Source: JBAOHV01 sp963714875
GTDB lineage: Bacteria; Actinomycetota; Acidimicrobiia; Acidimicrobiales; Microtrichaceae
Direction: 5' to 3'
Length of the DNA: 64,000 bases
NCBI GenBank assembly: GCA_963714875.1
Contig: CAVQQI010000002.1
Coordinates: 186,001 to 250,000, forward strand
This document shows positions 29,453 to 38,591 of this stretch, one piece after another; position 1 is the stretch's first letter, and each line of letters begins with the position of its first letter. Position numbers and translations under genes: made by a program. A model generated the notes under the pieces. The model did not search any database and was not told the DNA's origin. It saw only the letters and a program-made list of their open reading frames with translations.

Positions 29453-29460
29453 CGGCCGCC

Positions 29461-30645
29461 ATGAACCTCGACCTGACCGCCGAGGAGCAGGAGTTCCGCG
29501 AGGAAGCCCGCACCTGGCTGCGCGACAACCTGCCCACCGAGGAGCGCCCGCCCGAGGGCCCCGAGATGCGCGCCTTCGATCTGGCCTGGCAGCGCACCCT
29601 CTACGACGGCGGCTGGGCCGGCATCAACTGGCCCGCCGAGTACGGCGGCCGCGGCCTCACCGACATCCAGCAGATGATCTGGTACGAGGAGTTCGCCAAG
29701 GCGAACCCGCCGTTCACGCTGAACAACTCGTGCACCTTCGTCGGCAACCTGCACGGCGGACCGACGATCATCGTCAACGGCGACGAGGAACAGAAGTCCA
29801 CCTACCTGCCCCGGATCCTGCGCGGCGAGGACGTGTGGTGCCAGGGCTTCTCCGAGCCGGGAGCCGGGTCGGACCTGGCAGGACTGAACACCCGCGCCGA
29901 GATCGACGGTGACCACCTGGTGGTCAACGGTCAGAAGACCTGGACCAGCTACGCACACGTCGCGGACGTCCAGGAGCTGCTGGTGCGCACCGACCCGTCG
30001 GCGCCCAAGCACAAGGGCATCACCTGGGTCATCTGCGACATGCGTACCCCGGGCATCGAGATCCGCGAGATCCGGACCATGAGCCACGTCACCGACTTCT
30101 GCGAGGTCTTCTACGACGACGTGCGCATCCCGCTGTCCAACGTCGTGGGTGGGCTGAACAACGGTTGGCGCACCGCGATGTCGACGCTGAGCTTCGAACG
30201 CGGCACCGCGTTCATGGCCGACCAGGTCGAGCTGGCCGCCACCGTGGAACGACTGATCGAGGAGGCCCGCACCCGGATCGGTCCCGACGGACGGCGCCCC
30301 GCGATCCAGGACGACGAGTTGGCGCGCCGCCTGGCGCTGGCCCGCGCCGAGGTCGCCGCGCTCCGGGCGATGACCATCACCGGCATCTCCCGCAACGCAC
30401 GCACCGGCGTCCCCGGCCCCGAGGGCTCGATCGTGCGCCTGTTCCACGGCGAGCTGCACCAGCGCGTCTACCAGCTGGCGCTGGACATCATCGGAGCCGA
30501 CGCCCTGCGCCTGACCCCCGTCGACGGCGAAGGGGTGTGGACCGGGCCCTACCTGCAGTCCTTCGCCTACACGATCGGCGGCGGCACGACCGACATCCAG
30601 CGCAACATCGTGGGCGAGCGCGTGCTCGGCCTGCCCAGGGTCTGA
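29461..30645 (+). CDS. Acyl-CoA dehydrogenase, larger subunit of a pair
   Basis: 394 residues. FAD-dependent alpha,beta-dehydrogenation of an acyl-CoA. Domains: N-terminal helical (MNLDLTAEEQEFREEARTWL), GGWAGINWPAEYGGRGL, mid beta domain with CQGFSEPGAGSDLAGLNTRA and VVNGQKTWTSYAHVAD, and C-terminal helical domain ending AYTIGGGTTDIQRNIVGERVLGLPR. It is followed after 10 bases by a second, shorter dehydrogenase, the arrangement of heterotetrameric FadE pairs that handle bulky substrates such as steroid or polyketide side chains. Preceded by a palindromic operator and a leaderless-type promoter. Confidence 0.93.
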   Translation: MNLDLTAEEQEFREEARTWLRDNLPTEERPPEGPEMRAFDLAWQRTLYDGGWAGINWPAEYGGRGLTDIQQMIWYEEFAKANPPFTLNNSCTFVGNLHGGPTIIVNGDEEQKSTYLPRILRGEDVWCQGFSEPGAGSDLAGLNTRAEIDGDHLVVNGQKTWTSYAHVADVQELLVRTDPSAPKHKGITWVICDMRTPGIEIREIRTMSHVTDFCEVFYDDVRIPLSNVVGGLNNGWRTAMSTLSFERGTAFMADQVELAATVERLIEEARTRIGPDGRRPAIQDDELARRLALARAEVAALRAMTITGISRNARTGVPGPEGSIVRLFHGELHQRVYQLALDIIGADALRLTPVDGEGVWTGPYLQSFAYTIGGGTTDIQRNIVGERVLGLPRV

Positions 30646-30655
30646 GGAGCGAACC

Positions 30656-31681
30656 GTGGACCTACTCCCCACCTCCGAACAGGACGAGATCATCGCGACG
30701 GTGCGATCGCAGCTCGAGCGCGAGTTCGACCTGCACGCCCTGGCCGACCGCGACGGCGCCGCCCAGGTCGTCGATGACGCGCTCTGGCAGCGCTGCGCCG
30801 AGCTGGGCTGGTTCGGCCTGGGCATGGCCGAGGCCCTCGGCGGCGTCGGCTACACCCTGGTCGAAGAAGCGCTGCTGTTCTCCGAGGTCGGCGCACACGC
30901 CACGCCCGGTCCCTTCCTCGCAACCGTGCTGGGTGCACGCCTTGCCGCACTCGCCGGGGCGACCGATCTGCGCGACGGCATCCTGTCGGGCGAACAGCGC
31001 ATCGCGCTCGCCGAACCCCACGGCGACCCCGACGCCACCGCGGGCGCCACGGTGACCGGCACCTTCCGGGTCACCGACCACGGCGGCGCCGACCTGGTGC
31101 TGGTGCTCGCAGGTGACACCGCGTCGATCGTGGGCGCGGCCGACCTGGTGGCCGAGCCGATGGCTTCGCTCGACCTGCTGGTACCCACCGCGATCGGCAC
31201 CGTGTCCGGCGTGTCGTCGCTGTGCCACCTCGACGACGCGTCGGCCCTGCGGCTGCGGGCGACCGTCCTGGTCGCGGCCGAACTGGCCGGCATCGCCACG
31301 GCGACCGCAGCCCAGTCCACCGAGTATGCGAAGGACCGCGAGCAGTTCGGCCAGCCCGTCGGGGGGTTCCAGGCGGTCAAGCACCGCTGCGCCGACATGG
31401 CGGTGCGTGCCGAGGCGGCGACCAGCCTCGTTCGCTACGCATCGCTCGCAGTGCGCGACGGCCACCACGACGCCCGCTTCCACGCCGAGGCCGCACGAGC
31501 GGTCGCCGCCGCCGCTGCCGTCGACAACGCACAGATCAACGTGCAGAACCACGGTGGGATCGGCTTCACGTGGGAGCACACAGCGCACCGCTACGTGACC
31601 CGCGCGCAGGTCCGCTCGCGCACGGTCGGCACCCTGCGCGATGCGCTCGCCGACCTGCTCGCACAGCCCACACCTGCCTGA
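30656..31681 (+). CDS. Acyl-CoA dehydrogenase, smaller partner subunit
   Basis: 341 residues from GTG 30656. N-terminal segment LPTSEQDEIIATVRSQLERE, GLGMAEALGGVGYTLVEEAL, then a mid domain with weak motif conservation and a C-terminal helical domain (TAAQSTEYAKDREQFGQPVG, FQAVKHRCADMAVRAEAA, NVQNHGGIGFTWEHTAHRYV). It is shorter and more divergent than its neighbour, as in the beta subunits of alpha2-beta2 acyl-CoA dehydrogenases, where the FAD site is shared between chains. Almost certainly co-transcribed with the upstream gene. Substrate unknown. Confidence 0.9.
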   Translation: MDLLPTSEQDEIIATVRSQLEREFDLHALADRDGAAQVVDDALWQRCAELGWFGLGMAEALGGVGYTLVEEALLFSEVGAHATPGPFLATVLGARLAALAGATDLRDGILSGEQRIALAEPHGDPDATAGATVTGTFRVTDHGGADLVLVLAGDTASIVGAADLVAEPMASLDLLVPTAIGTVSGVSSLCHLDDASALRLRATVLVAAELAGIATATAAQSTEYAKDREQFGQPVGGFQAVKHRCADMAVRAEAATSLVRYASLAVRDGHHDARFHAEAARAVAAAAAVDNAQINVQNHGGIGFTWEHTAHRYVTRAQVRSRTVGTLRDALADLLAQPTPA

Positions 31682-31726
31682 GCCGACGACTGCTCCGCCT
31701 GCGTCCGGGTTGACCGGTCGGGCCGC

Positions 31727-31774
31727 AACCGTGTTGCACATCGCGTCGATCTTGACGCGTTCCGCAGCACGGTT
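31727..31774. repeat. REP-like palindrome, copy 2
   Basis: 48-base imperfect palindrome: AACCGTG at the left end pairs with CACGGTT at the right, with inner arms ATCGCGTC and GACGCGTTC. Related to copies at 14484-14533 and 31789-31836. Relative to copy 1, the outer T-A pair is changed to C-G on both arms, a compensatory change. Located in the convergent gap between the dehydrogenase operon and the FG-GAP protease gene. Confidence 0.7.
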
Positions 31775-31788
31775 CAGAGCCGCCCCGC

Positions 31789-31836
31789 AACCGTGTTGCA
31801 GATCGCGTCGGCACTGATGCGTTCCGCAGCACAGTT
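31789..31836. repeat. REP-like palindrome, copy 3
   Basis: 48-base palindrome, AACCGTGTTGCAGATCGCG at the left and TGCGTTCCGCAGCACAGTT at the right. It begins 14 bases after copy 2 in the same orientation. The outer C-A mismatch shows only one arm changed here. Its last bases overlap the first unit of an 18-base tandem repeat (31829-31864). Confidence 0.7.
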
Positions 31837-31864
31837 CACTCGGCCAGCACAGTTCACTCGGCCA
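31829..31864. repeat. 18-base tandem duplication
   Basis: AGCACAGTTCACTCGGCC occurs twice in tandem (31829-31846, 31847-31864), followed by the decayed third unit AACACAGGTCAGTT that runs into the protease stop codon (31872-31874). The duplicated unit contains the right end of REP-like copy 3. Confidence 0.75.
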
Positions 31865-31871
31865 ACACAGG

Positions 31872-34800
31872 TCAGTTGGGCAGCTCGACGGTGCCGTCGT
31901 TGCGACCGTTGGCGCCGTAGCGGGTCCAGTCGCCGAGCGCGTCGACCGAGGTCGGCGTACGCCACACCATCAGCACCCCGTCGCGGCGCACCGCCGCGAT
32001 CTCGGCCCTGCCGTCGCCGTCCCAGTCGCCCGATCCGGTCGTGCCGACCAGCCAGCCACCAGTGAGCTTCGGCCACCCTGCAGGACTGGAACCATCGGCG
32101 GAGAACGCGTCCAGCATCTGCAACCCGTTGGCGGCCACGACGTCGTTGCGCCCGTCGCCGTCGACATCGACGACGGCCGGGGTCACGAAGAACGCCAGGT
32201 CTGCGGTCGCACGGGGGAACCCGGACCGCACCGCGCCGGTTCGGCCCGACCACACCGTCAGGTGCGGGTCACCGTCCTGGCGATTGGTGAACAGCGTGTC
32301 GGTCGCCCGACCCGCACCAGAGGTCGGCGCCGCCACATCCAGGCCCGATCCGACGATGCGACCCAGCGCAGGGCCGCCGAACGCCGACAACAGCGCTGCG
32401 GTGTCGGAGCTGTTGGAACCGGGACCGACCGCTCCCAGCCAGTTGAGCGTCACGGGCAGCCCGAACGGGTCGCCGTAGGCGCCGGTGCCGTCGCCGTTCA
32501 GCACACGCGTCTGGCCGCTGATCGACGTCGCCACGATCTCGGTCTCGCCGTCGTCGTCGACGTCGCCCGCTGCAGCCTGGAGTGACACCCCGTCACCGAT
32601 GGTGGGCAACACGCTGGTCAGCACCATCGGTAGCGGCACCGGCCAGCCGGGTACGTAGGCCTGCTCGTCGGGGTGGGCCGCGCTGCGGTCCGCGCCTGCA
32701 GCGTTCGTGCCGTCCGGGCTGATCGCGTAGAGCCGCGTGTTGCCGCCCGGCGCCCCGATGCCGGGCACGGCCTGCACCGGCTCGGAGTACTGCTCCTGCG
32801 CGCCCACCACGATCTCGGGTCGACCGTCGCCGGTCAGGTCCGCCAGGGTCGGCGTGGCGATCAGCTCGCCGCCCTGCCCGGTGTTCTTCTCGTTCGCGAA
32901 CGTCACCTGGTGCGAGTCGGGATCGACCGCGGCGATCTTGGCGGGGTCGACCAGCAGCACCGGGAAGCCCGCCGCCGGCACGCCGTCGTGGTGCCACGCG
33001 TAGACGTGGCGGTCCATCGCCGCGACGACCATCTCCAGGTCGCCGTCACCGTCCAGGTCGCCGAGCGCTGCTGCACCCGAGATGCCGCGCTTGGACCGGT
33101 TGCGGCTGTCGGTGTTCTCCTGACGGCTGAAGCGCTCGTCGGTGCGCACCGACGCCACCGGCGTGCCGTCGGCGCGCCACACGTGCACGCCGCCGTCGAA
33201 GTCGGTCACGACGACCTCGTCGCTGCCGTCACCGTCCATGTCGGCCACCGCCGGTGCGCCCACCGGCACCGCGGAGCCCGGCGGCTCGATGCCGTCGGCC
33301 GATGCCGTGGGCGACGCCGCTGGCCAGTAGGGCGCACTCGGTGTCCGCACCGGGAAGCCGGGCGCCTCGCTGCCGTCGATACGGCGGGCGTGGACCGAAC
33401 CCTCGTCGGTCGCCACGACCAACTCGTCGACGCCGTCCCTGTCGAGATCTGCGAAGACCGGACTCGAGGTGCCCACGCCGGCCGGCGAGTCGACCGGCAC
33501 CGCGTCGGGATCGTCGTGCACCGAGAGGTGACGCTGCATCGTGCCCACCCGGCCCTCGGCGTCGGTCACCACCACACGCACCCGCACGGTGAAGCGATCG
33601 GGGTCGGGGCGTCCCTTCTCCTTGGACGGTGTGCCGGTGCCCCCATCAGGTAGCGCCGCTGCGACCTGGGCCAGGTCGAGCGTGGCGAGCACCCCGTCCA
33701 CCGGGGCCGTCAGCCCGTCGCGTTCGGTGACGGTGCGCCACTGATCCGATCCGGGGTGCAGCGGCGCCTGGAGTCCGGTGGTCCACTCGACGCGGTAGGA
33801 GTACGACGACGAGCGGACCGCGGCAACGCGGCCGCCGATGTCCAGCGGGCCGCTGGTCGGGTGCACCGTGAACCACGCCGGCGAGCTCAGGTCGGCCTCG
33901 GGCGGGATGTCACCCTCGCTGACCATCTTCACGGCCTCGTACGCATTGATGCGGCCGTAGCCGTGGGTGGCGTCCCACCCCTTGACCGACTCGAAGCGGT
34001 GCTGGCCGTAGTCGTCGGTCAGGTCGTTGGCGCGGTCGACGTGGTTGGGCGTCGAGAAGTCGATGTCGTCCGCGCCGGCGCGCAGCACCTGCGCCACCTC
34101 GTTCGCGGACAACACGTTGAAGCCCGGGCCGACCAGCCCGCGGGCCGCCAGGTCCGGATGCGGCGGCAGGCCCGACCGGCGGCCGGCGCTCGAGATCAGC
34201 CCGACCATGCCCGCCGAGTTGCCGGTGGCCTCCGATGAACAACCGTCGGACGGCACGCTCACCCACGCGATGCCGCCGGTGTTGGTGCAGCCGTTGACCG
34301 CCAGCGTGTCCCGGCGACCGGTGACGGTCGTGCCGATGTCGCCCAGGAAGTCGAGCGCGTCGGTCACCGAGTTGACCGGGATGGTGTGGTTCATCGCGGC
34401 GGGCAGGTTGGCGTGCTGGGACTGCTCGTCCGCCATCGACGCGACCACCGGCACGCCCCGGAAGTAGGCGGCGTCGACGGCCTGCTGGGCCTGCGGCGGG
34501 TTACTGATCGCACCGAGCGCCTCCTGCACGACATCAGCGCCGCTGTCGAGCGCGAACAGCACTCCGGCCGCGAACCGCCCTCCCTCGGCGATGAACGAGT
34601 CCGACACCCGGACCGGCAGGTGCGAGCAGTCCACGCACATGCCGAACGCACCGGTGCCGTTGTGGGCCGCCGTGGAGTCCTTCGCCTCGCCGGTGCCGTG
34701 GCCGTACTCGACGTCATCCAGCGGGTTGTTGTCGTCGTTGAGGAAGTCCCACCCGGAGACGTCGTCCACGTAGCCGTTGTCGTCACCGTCGACCCCGTCG

Positions 34801-35381
34801 GACAGCGCGGGCGCCAGGATCAGGTCCTCGGGGTCGATCAACCCGTTGCCGTTGCGGTCGCCGACCCGCGGGTCCTGTGCGTAGTCGAGCGCCGACAGAC
34901 GACCGTCACCGTCGGTGTCGTAGGGATCGGCCCCTGTTGCGGCGGGGAGCGGGGTCGGCAGCTCGCCACGATTCACGTACGTGGTTCCGGCCAGGTCGGC
35001 CATGGCCTCCGGGTCACGCCACTCGATACCGGAGTCCAACACCGCGATCACCGTGTCGGGCGAGCCGCGCTCGACCCCCCACGCCAGGTCGAGCGCTGCG
35101 CCGAGCTGGCCGCACAGCCGCTGCGGCGACCGGGCCGAGCCGGGATCGCGCCGCGAGGTGAACTTGTCCTCATCGGGGTCCCACTCCGACGGGAGCACCC
35201 CGGTGGGCACACCGTCGTAGCGCCAGCGGGCACAGTCCAGGTGCGCCGGCAACAGCGGCGACCCCTCCGCCGGCGGCGGGTCACTCAACGGCACGTTCAA
35301 CGGCGTCGACGGCAGCAGCGAGCACGCCGTCACCACCGCGGTCAGTGCCACCAGCGGCGCGGCCAGCAACGTTCGACGCAT
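31872..35381 (-). CDS. Lipoprotein S8-like protease with FG-GAP repeat propeller
   Basis: 1169 residues, no frame break. Signal peptide with lipobox VVTAC (Cys20). Subtilisin-like domain: Asp116 in AVLDSGIEW, His228 in YGHGT, Ser389 in GNSAGMVG. The oxyanion Asn is not obvious (VVASMADEQS has Asp318 at that position). Two EF-hand-like calcium loops (DTDGDGRLSALD, DRNGNGLIDPED) and DGDDNG are inserted between Asp and His. After about residue 610, seven FG-GAP/VCBS-type repeats (for example ADMDGDGSDEVVV, GDLDGDGDLEMVV, VDVDGDGRNDVVA) should form an integrin-alpha-like propeller. Ca2+-dependent, cell-surface. Ends in the REP-containing gap. Confidence 0.88.
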   Translation of the reverse strand: MRRTLLAAPLVALTAVVTACSLLPSTPLNVPLSDPPPAEGSPLLPAHLDCARWRYDGVPTGVLPSEWDPDEDKFTSRRDPGSARSPQRLCGQLGAALDLAWGVERGSPDTVIAVLDSGIEWRDPEAMADLAGTTYVNRGELPTPLPAATGADPYDTDGDGRLSALDYAQDPRVGDRNGNGLIDPEDLILAPALSDGVDGDDNGYVDDVSGWDFLNDDNNPLDDVEYGHGTGEAKDSTAAHNGTGAFGMCVDCSHLPVRVSDSFIAEGGRFAAGVLFALDSGADVVQEALGAISNPPQAQQAVDAAYFRGVPVVASMADEQSQHANLPAAMNHTIPVNSVTDALDFLGDIGTTVTGRRDTLAVNGCTNTGGIAWVSVPSDGCSSEATGNSAGMVGLISSAGRRSGLPPHPDLAARGLVGPGFNVLSANEVAQVLRAGADDIDFSTPNHVDRANDLTDDYGQHRFESVKGWDATHGYGRINAYEAVKMVSEGDIPPEADLSSPAWFTVHPTSGPLDIGGRVAAVRSSSYSYRVEWTTGLQAPLHPGSDQWRTVTERDGLTAPVDGVLATLDLAQVAAALPDGGTGTPSKEKGRPDPDRFTVRVRVVVTDAEGRVGTMQRHLSVHDDPDAVPVDSPAGVGTSSPVFADLDRDGVDELVVATDEGSVHARRIDGSEAPGFPVRTPSAPYWPAASPTASADGIEPPGSAVPVGAPAVADMDGDGSDEVVVTDFDGGVHVWRADGTPVASVRTDERFSRQENTDSRNRSKRGISGAAALGDLDGDGDLEMVVAAMDRHVYAWHHDGVPAAGFPVLLVDPAKIAAVDPDSHQVTFANEKNTGQGGELIATPTLADLTGDGRPEIVVGAQEQYSEPVQAVPGIGAPGGNTRLYAISPDGTNAAGADRSAAHPDEQAYVPGWPVPLPMVLTSVLPTIGDGVSLQAAAGDVDDDGETEIVATSISGQTRVLNGDGTGAYGDPFGLPVTLNWLGAVGPGSNSSDTAALLSAFGGPALGRIVGSGLDVAAPTSGAGRATDTLFTNRQDGDPHLTVWSGRTGAVRSGFPRATADLAFFVTPAVVDVDGDGRNDVVAANGLQMLDAFSADGSSPAGWPKLTGGWLVGTTGSGDWDGDGRAEIAAVRRDGVLMVWRTPTSVDALGDWTRYGANGRNDGTVELPN

Positions 35382-35518
35382 GTCCGATCCCCCTCCGTCA
35401 CTCCCCCCGGGGCGACGTCTCGGACGCTACCGGAACAGGTTTCGGCGCTGCCCGGATCCTGCATCCGACCGCTCGAGATGCACGCCCCGGCCTGCGGCAC
35501 CACTCGTAGGGTGTCGCC

Positions 35519-36807
35519 ATGAGCACCGACCTGCTGGCCTTGTCCGAGTCCATCATCGACGGCACGGTCTCGATCGACTCCCGCCACCCCGTCGCGATGT
35601 TCGGCACCACCGAGCTGCACGAACTGGGCGACGGGCTCGCCTTCATCGAGAGCTTCGCGAACGTCGACCGCGTTCGACGTGGACGGACGTCTGCTGTTGA
35701 TCGACGCCGGCGGCATCCTGGCCGCAGGGAAGGTGCACGCCGCCATCCGGCGGCTGGACCGACTCGCCGCTCGACACCGCGGTCTACACGCACGGTCACG
35801 TCGACCACGTCTTCGCCGTGCCGATGTTCGACGCCGAGGACAGCTCCGTGCGCCCGAAGGTCGTCGCGCACGAGAACGTGCCGCGCCGCTTCGACCGCTA
35901 CCAGCTGACCAACGGCTACAACGGCTGGATCAACCAGCGGCAGTTCCAGCTGCCCGAACCGATGTTCCCGCGCGACTTCCGCTACCCCGACCAGACCTAC
36001 GAGCGGGACCTGACGCTCGACGTCGGTGGGATGCGCGTCGAGCTGCACCACGACAAGGGCGAGACCGACGACGGCACCTGGGCGTGGATCCCCGAGCGGT
36101 CCGTGCTGTGCACCGGCGACCTGTTCATCTGGGCCGCCCCCAACTGCGGCAACCCCCAGAAGACGCAGCGATTCCCGTGGGAGTGGGCCGTGGCACTACG
36201 TCGCATGGCCGCACTCGACGCCGAGCTGATGCTGCCCGGTCACGGCCTGCCGATCGCCGGGCGGGACCGGGTGCGCCATGTCCTGACCACCTCGGCAGAG
36301 CTGCTCGAATCGCTCCACGACCAGACGCTCGAGCTGATGAACGCGGGAGCCACGCTCGACGAGCTGATCCACACCGTGCGTGCACCCGCCCACCTGATCG
36401 AGCTGCCGTGGCTCCAGCCCGTCTACGACGAACCCGAGTTCGTCGTTCGCAACCTGTGGCGGCTGTACGGCGGCTGGTACGACGGCGACCCGTCGACACT
36501 GAAGCCGTCACCCAAGGCCGACCTGGCGGTCGAGCTGGCATCACTCGCCGGTGGGGCGTCGGTGCTGGCCGACCGCGCCGCCGAGCTGAGCGCGGCGGGT
36601 GAGCACCGCATGGCCTGCCACCTGGCCGAGCTGGCCGGCGACGCCGCTGCCGACGACCCGGCGATCCACCGGCTCCGGGCTCAGGTCTACGCGGCTCGGG
36701 TCCGCGACGAGCGCTCGTTGATGTCCAAAGGCGTGTACCGCTGGGCACAACGCGAGTCCGAGGCCGTTGCCGAGAGGGCAGAGGCCGACCAAGCGGAGCT
36801 CGACTGA
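35519..36807 (+). CDS. MBL-fold alkyl sulfatase-like hydrolase, two frameshifts
   Basis: About 428 residues. Metallo-beta-lactamase fold with zinc motif TAVYTHGHVDHVFAVPMFD (H-x-H-x-D-H), then VLCTGDLFIWA and LMLPGHGLPIAG for the remaining ligands. The C-terminal region (LWRLYGGWYDGDPSTLKPSP) is the dimerization domain of SdsA1-like alkyl sulfatases, followed by a helical segment (ELAGDAAADDPAIHRLRAQV). The frame shifts near 35660 and 35755, in both cases with one extra base. ATG 35519 lies six bases after TAGGGT (35507-35512), suggesting a leaderless transcript. Likely removes sulfate from alkyl sulfates or related esters. Confidence 0.85.
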
Positions 36808-36875
36808 TCTCGGCAGTGCGGCCAACTGCCTGCTGATCAGCGTGCGGTTGGCGGGCCGGTGCAACACTGGTCGGC

Positions 36876-37865
36876 GTGATCGTCGGGAGTGGCGCCTACA
36901 GGGCCGGCAAGCGGGTGGCGGAGTGCCAGGAGCCGGGAGGCGCCGCGCAGTTCGCCGAGTTCGCCTCGGCTGCGAACGGTGACGGCGAGTTCGTCTGGTT
37001 GGGCCTCTACGACCCCAGCCCTTCCGAGCTCGCCGCGGCCGGCGTGGCGTTCGACCTGCACCCGCTCGCGCTCGAGGACGCCGAGGTGACCGCGGAACGA
37101 CCCAAGGTGGATGTGTTCGGCGACACGCTGACCGTCGTGCTGCGACCCGCCCGCTACGTGGATGACATCGAAGAGGTGGAGTTCGGTCAGATCACCCTCA
37201 TGGCCTCACCTGGCCAGATCGTGGTGGTCCGCCACGGCGACGCGGTGCCGCTCACCAACCTGCGCACACGCATGGAGGCCGACCCGGAGTGGCTCGCACA
37301 GGGCCCGGGCGCCGTGCTGCACGCCGTCATCGACGAGGTGGTCGAGGCCTACTCACCGGTGCTGGCGGGTATCGCGGATGACATCGTCGAGGTCGAGACC
37401 ACCGTGTTCTCCCCCAGTCGCGACAGCCCGACCCAGCGCATCTACGACCTGAAGCGTGAGGTGCTCGAGTTCGGCAAGGCAGCCATGCCCCTGGCCGACG
37501 CGCTGGCGAAGCTGAAGGTCCTCGACCACCCGGTGCTCAACGACGAACTGCGGCGCTACTTCGCGGACACCACCGACGACGTCCGCCACGTCGTGGACCA
37601 GGTGGCCACCGACCGCGAGCTGCTGACCGGCGCACTGGAGGCGAACCTGACACAGGTCTCGGTGCGCCAGAACGAGGACATGCGCAAGATGTCGGCCTGG
37701 GTCGCCATCCTGGCGGTGCCCACGATGATCGCCGGCATCTACGGGATGAACTTCGACCGCATGCCCGAGCTGAACACCGAGTACGGGTACTACGTCGTGA
37801 TGGGAGTCATCGCAGCGATCTGCCTCACGCTGTTCCGACAGTTCAAGAGATCGGGCTGGCTGTGA
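36876..37865 (+). CDS. corA: CorA-type magnesium/cobalt transporter
   Basis: 329 residues from GTG 36876. A long cytosolic N-domain (VDVFGDTLTVVLRPARYVDD, FGQITLMASPGQIVVVRHGD) and stalk helices lead to two C-terminal membrane helices. The selectivity motif GMN is in IYGMNFDRMPELNTEYGYYV, with the usual acidic loop. Length and layout are typical of pentameric CorA channels. Its stop overlaps the GTG of the next gene by four bases (GTGA), implying translational coupling to the acetyltransferase. Confidence 0.94.
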   Translation: MIVGSGAYRAGKRVAECQEPGGAAQFAEFASAANGDGEFVWLGLYDPSPSELAAAGVAFDLHPLALEDAEVTAERPKVDVFGDTLTVVLRPARYVDDIEEVEFGQITLMASPGQIVVVRHGDAVPLTNLRTRMEADPEWLAQGPGAVLHAVIDEVVEAYSPVLAGIADDIVEVETTVFSPSRDSPTQRIYDLKREVLEFGKAAMPLADALAKLKVLDHPVLNDELRRYFADTTDDVRHVVDQVATDRELLTGALEANLTQVSVRQNEDMRKMSAWVAILAVPTMIAGIYGMNFDRMPELNTEYGYYVVMGVIAAICLTLFRQFKRSGWL

Positions 37866-38524
37866 GCACATTCGGTCGCCCTGCGCAGCTGCTGCGGTCC
37901 AAGGTCCTGCACCCGCTCGCTCATCACGCCGCCACCGCGACCGTCGCGTTCAGCCGCCAGGTGCTGCGCTACGCGTACATCGGCGTCCCCGACGCCGAGC
38001 GGCTGGGTTTCGCGACCTTCGGCGACCGCTCGATGCTGCAACAGCCCTACGCCGTGTTGATGGGCGCTGCTGGAATCGCGGTCGGCGCCGACACGCTGAT
38101 CTCACCCGGATCGATCCTGGCCGCCTCGCCCGAGTGGGAGTGGACACCAACCGACGGTCCCATCGTCTCGATCGGCTCACGTGTGTGGGCCGCCCGTGGC
38201 CTGTCGGTCGTCGCGCACCGCCGGGTCGAGATCGGCGACGACGTCTGGTTCGGCCCCGACGTGTACATCACCGACGCGTCCCACGACATGGAGCTCGACC
38301 CCGACCATCCCGACCGGCCGATCGGTCAGCGGATGGAGGCCGCCCGGCCGGTGCGCATCGGCGCCGGCTCGTGGATCGGCACCGGCGTCGTCGTCTGCCC
38401 CGGCGTCACGGTCGGCGAGCGGGTGGCGGTCGGCGCCAACTCGGTGGTCAGCCACGACCTGCCCGACAACTGCGTGGCGGTGGGTGCCCCCGCCAAGGTC
38501 GTGCGAGAGCTCGCCGACAGCTGA
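37862..38524 (+). CDS. Left-handed beta-helix acetyltransferase
   Basis: 220 residues. Hexapeptide-repeat acyltransferase of the maltose/chloramphenicol/WbbJ type. The C-terminal coil shows isoleucine-patch repeats and active-site His in FGPDVYITDASHDMELD, then IGAGSWIGTGVVVCPGVTVG and VAVGANSVVSHDLPDNCVAV, VGAPAKVVREL. The N-terminal half is less typical (YIGVPDAERLGFATFGDRSM). The GTG start overlaps the corA stop. It probably O-acetylates a sugar of the envelope using acetyl-CoA. Confidence 0.88.
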   Translation: MSTFGRPAQLLRSKVLHPLAHHAATATVAFSRQVLRYAYIGVPDAERLGFATFGDRSMLQQPYAVLMGAAGIAVGADTLISPGSILAASPEWEWTPTDGPIVSIGSRVWAARGLSVVAHRRVEIGDDVWFGPDVYITDASHDMELDPDHPDRPIGQRMEAARPVRIGAGSWIGTGVVVCPGVTVGERVAVGANSVVSHDLPDNCVAVGAPAKVVRELADS

Positions 38525-38591
38525 CCGGGCACCGGGGACACCGGGGGCCGGCACGTGGAAGAGTGCCGAGGTCCCATCGAAGGAGCACCCC

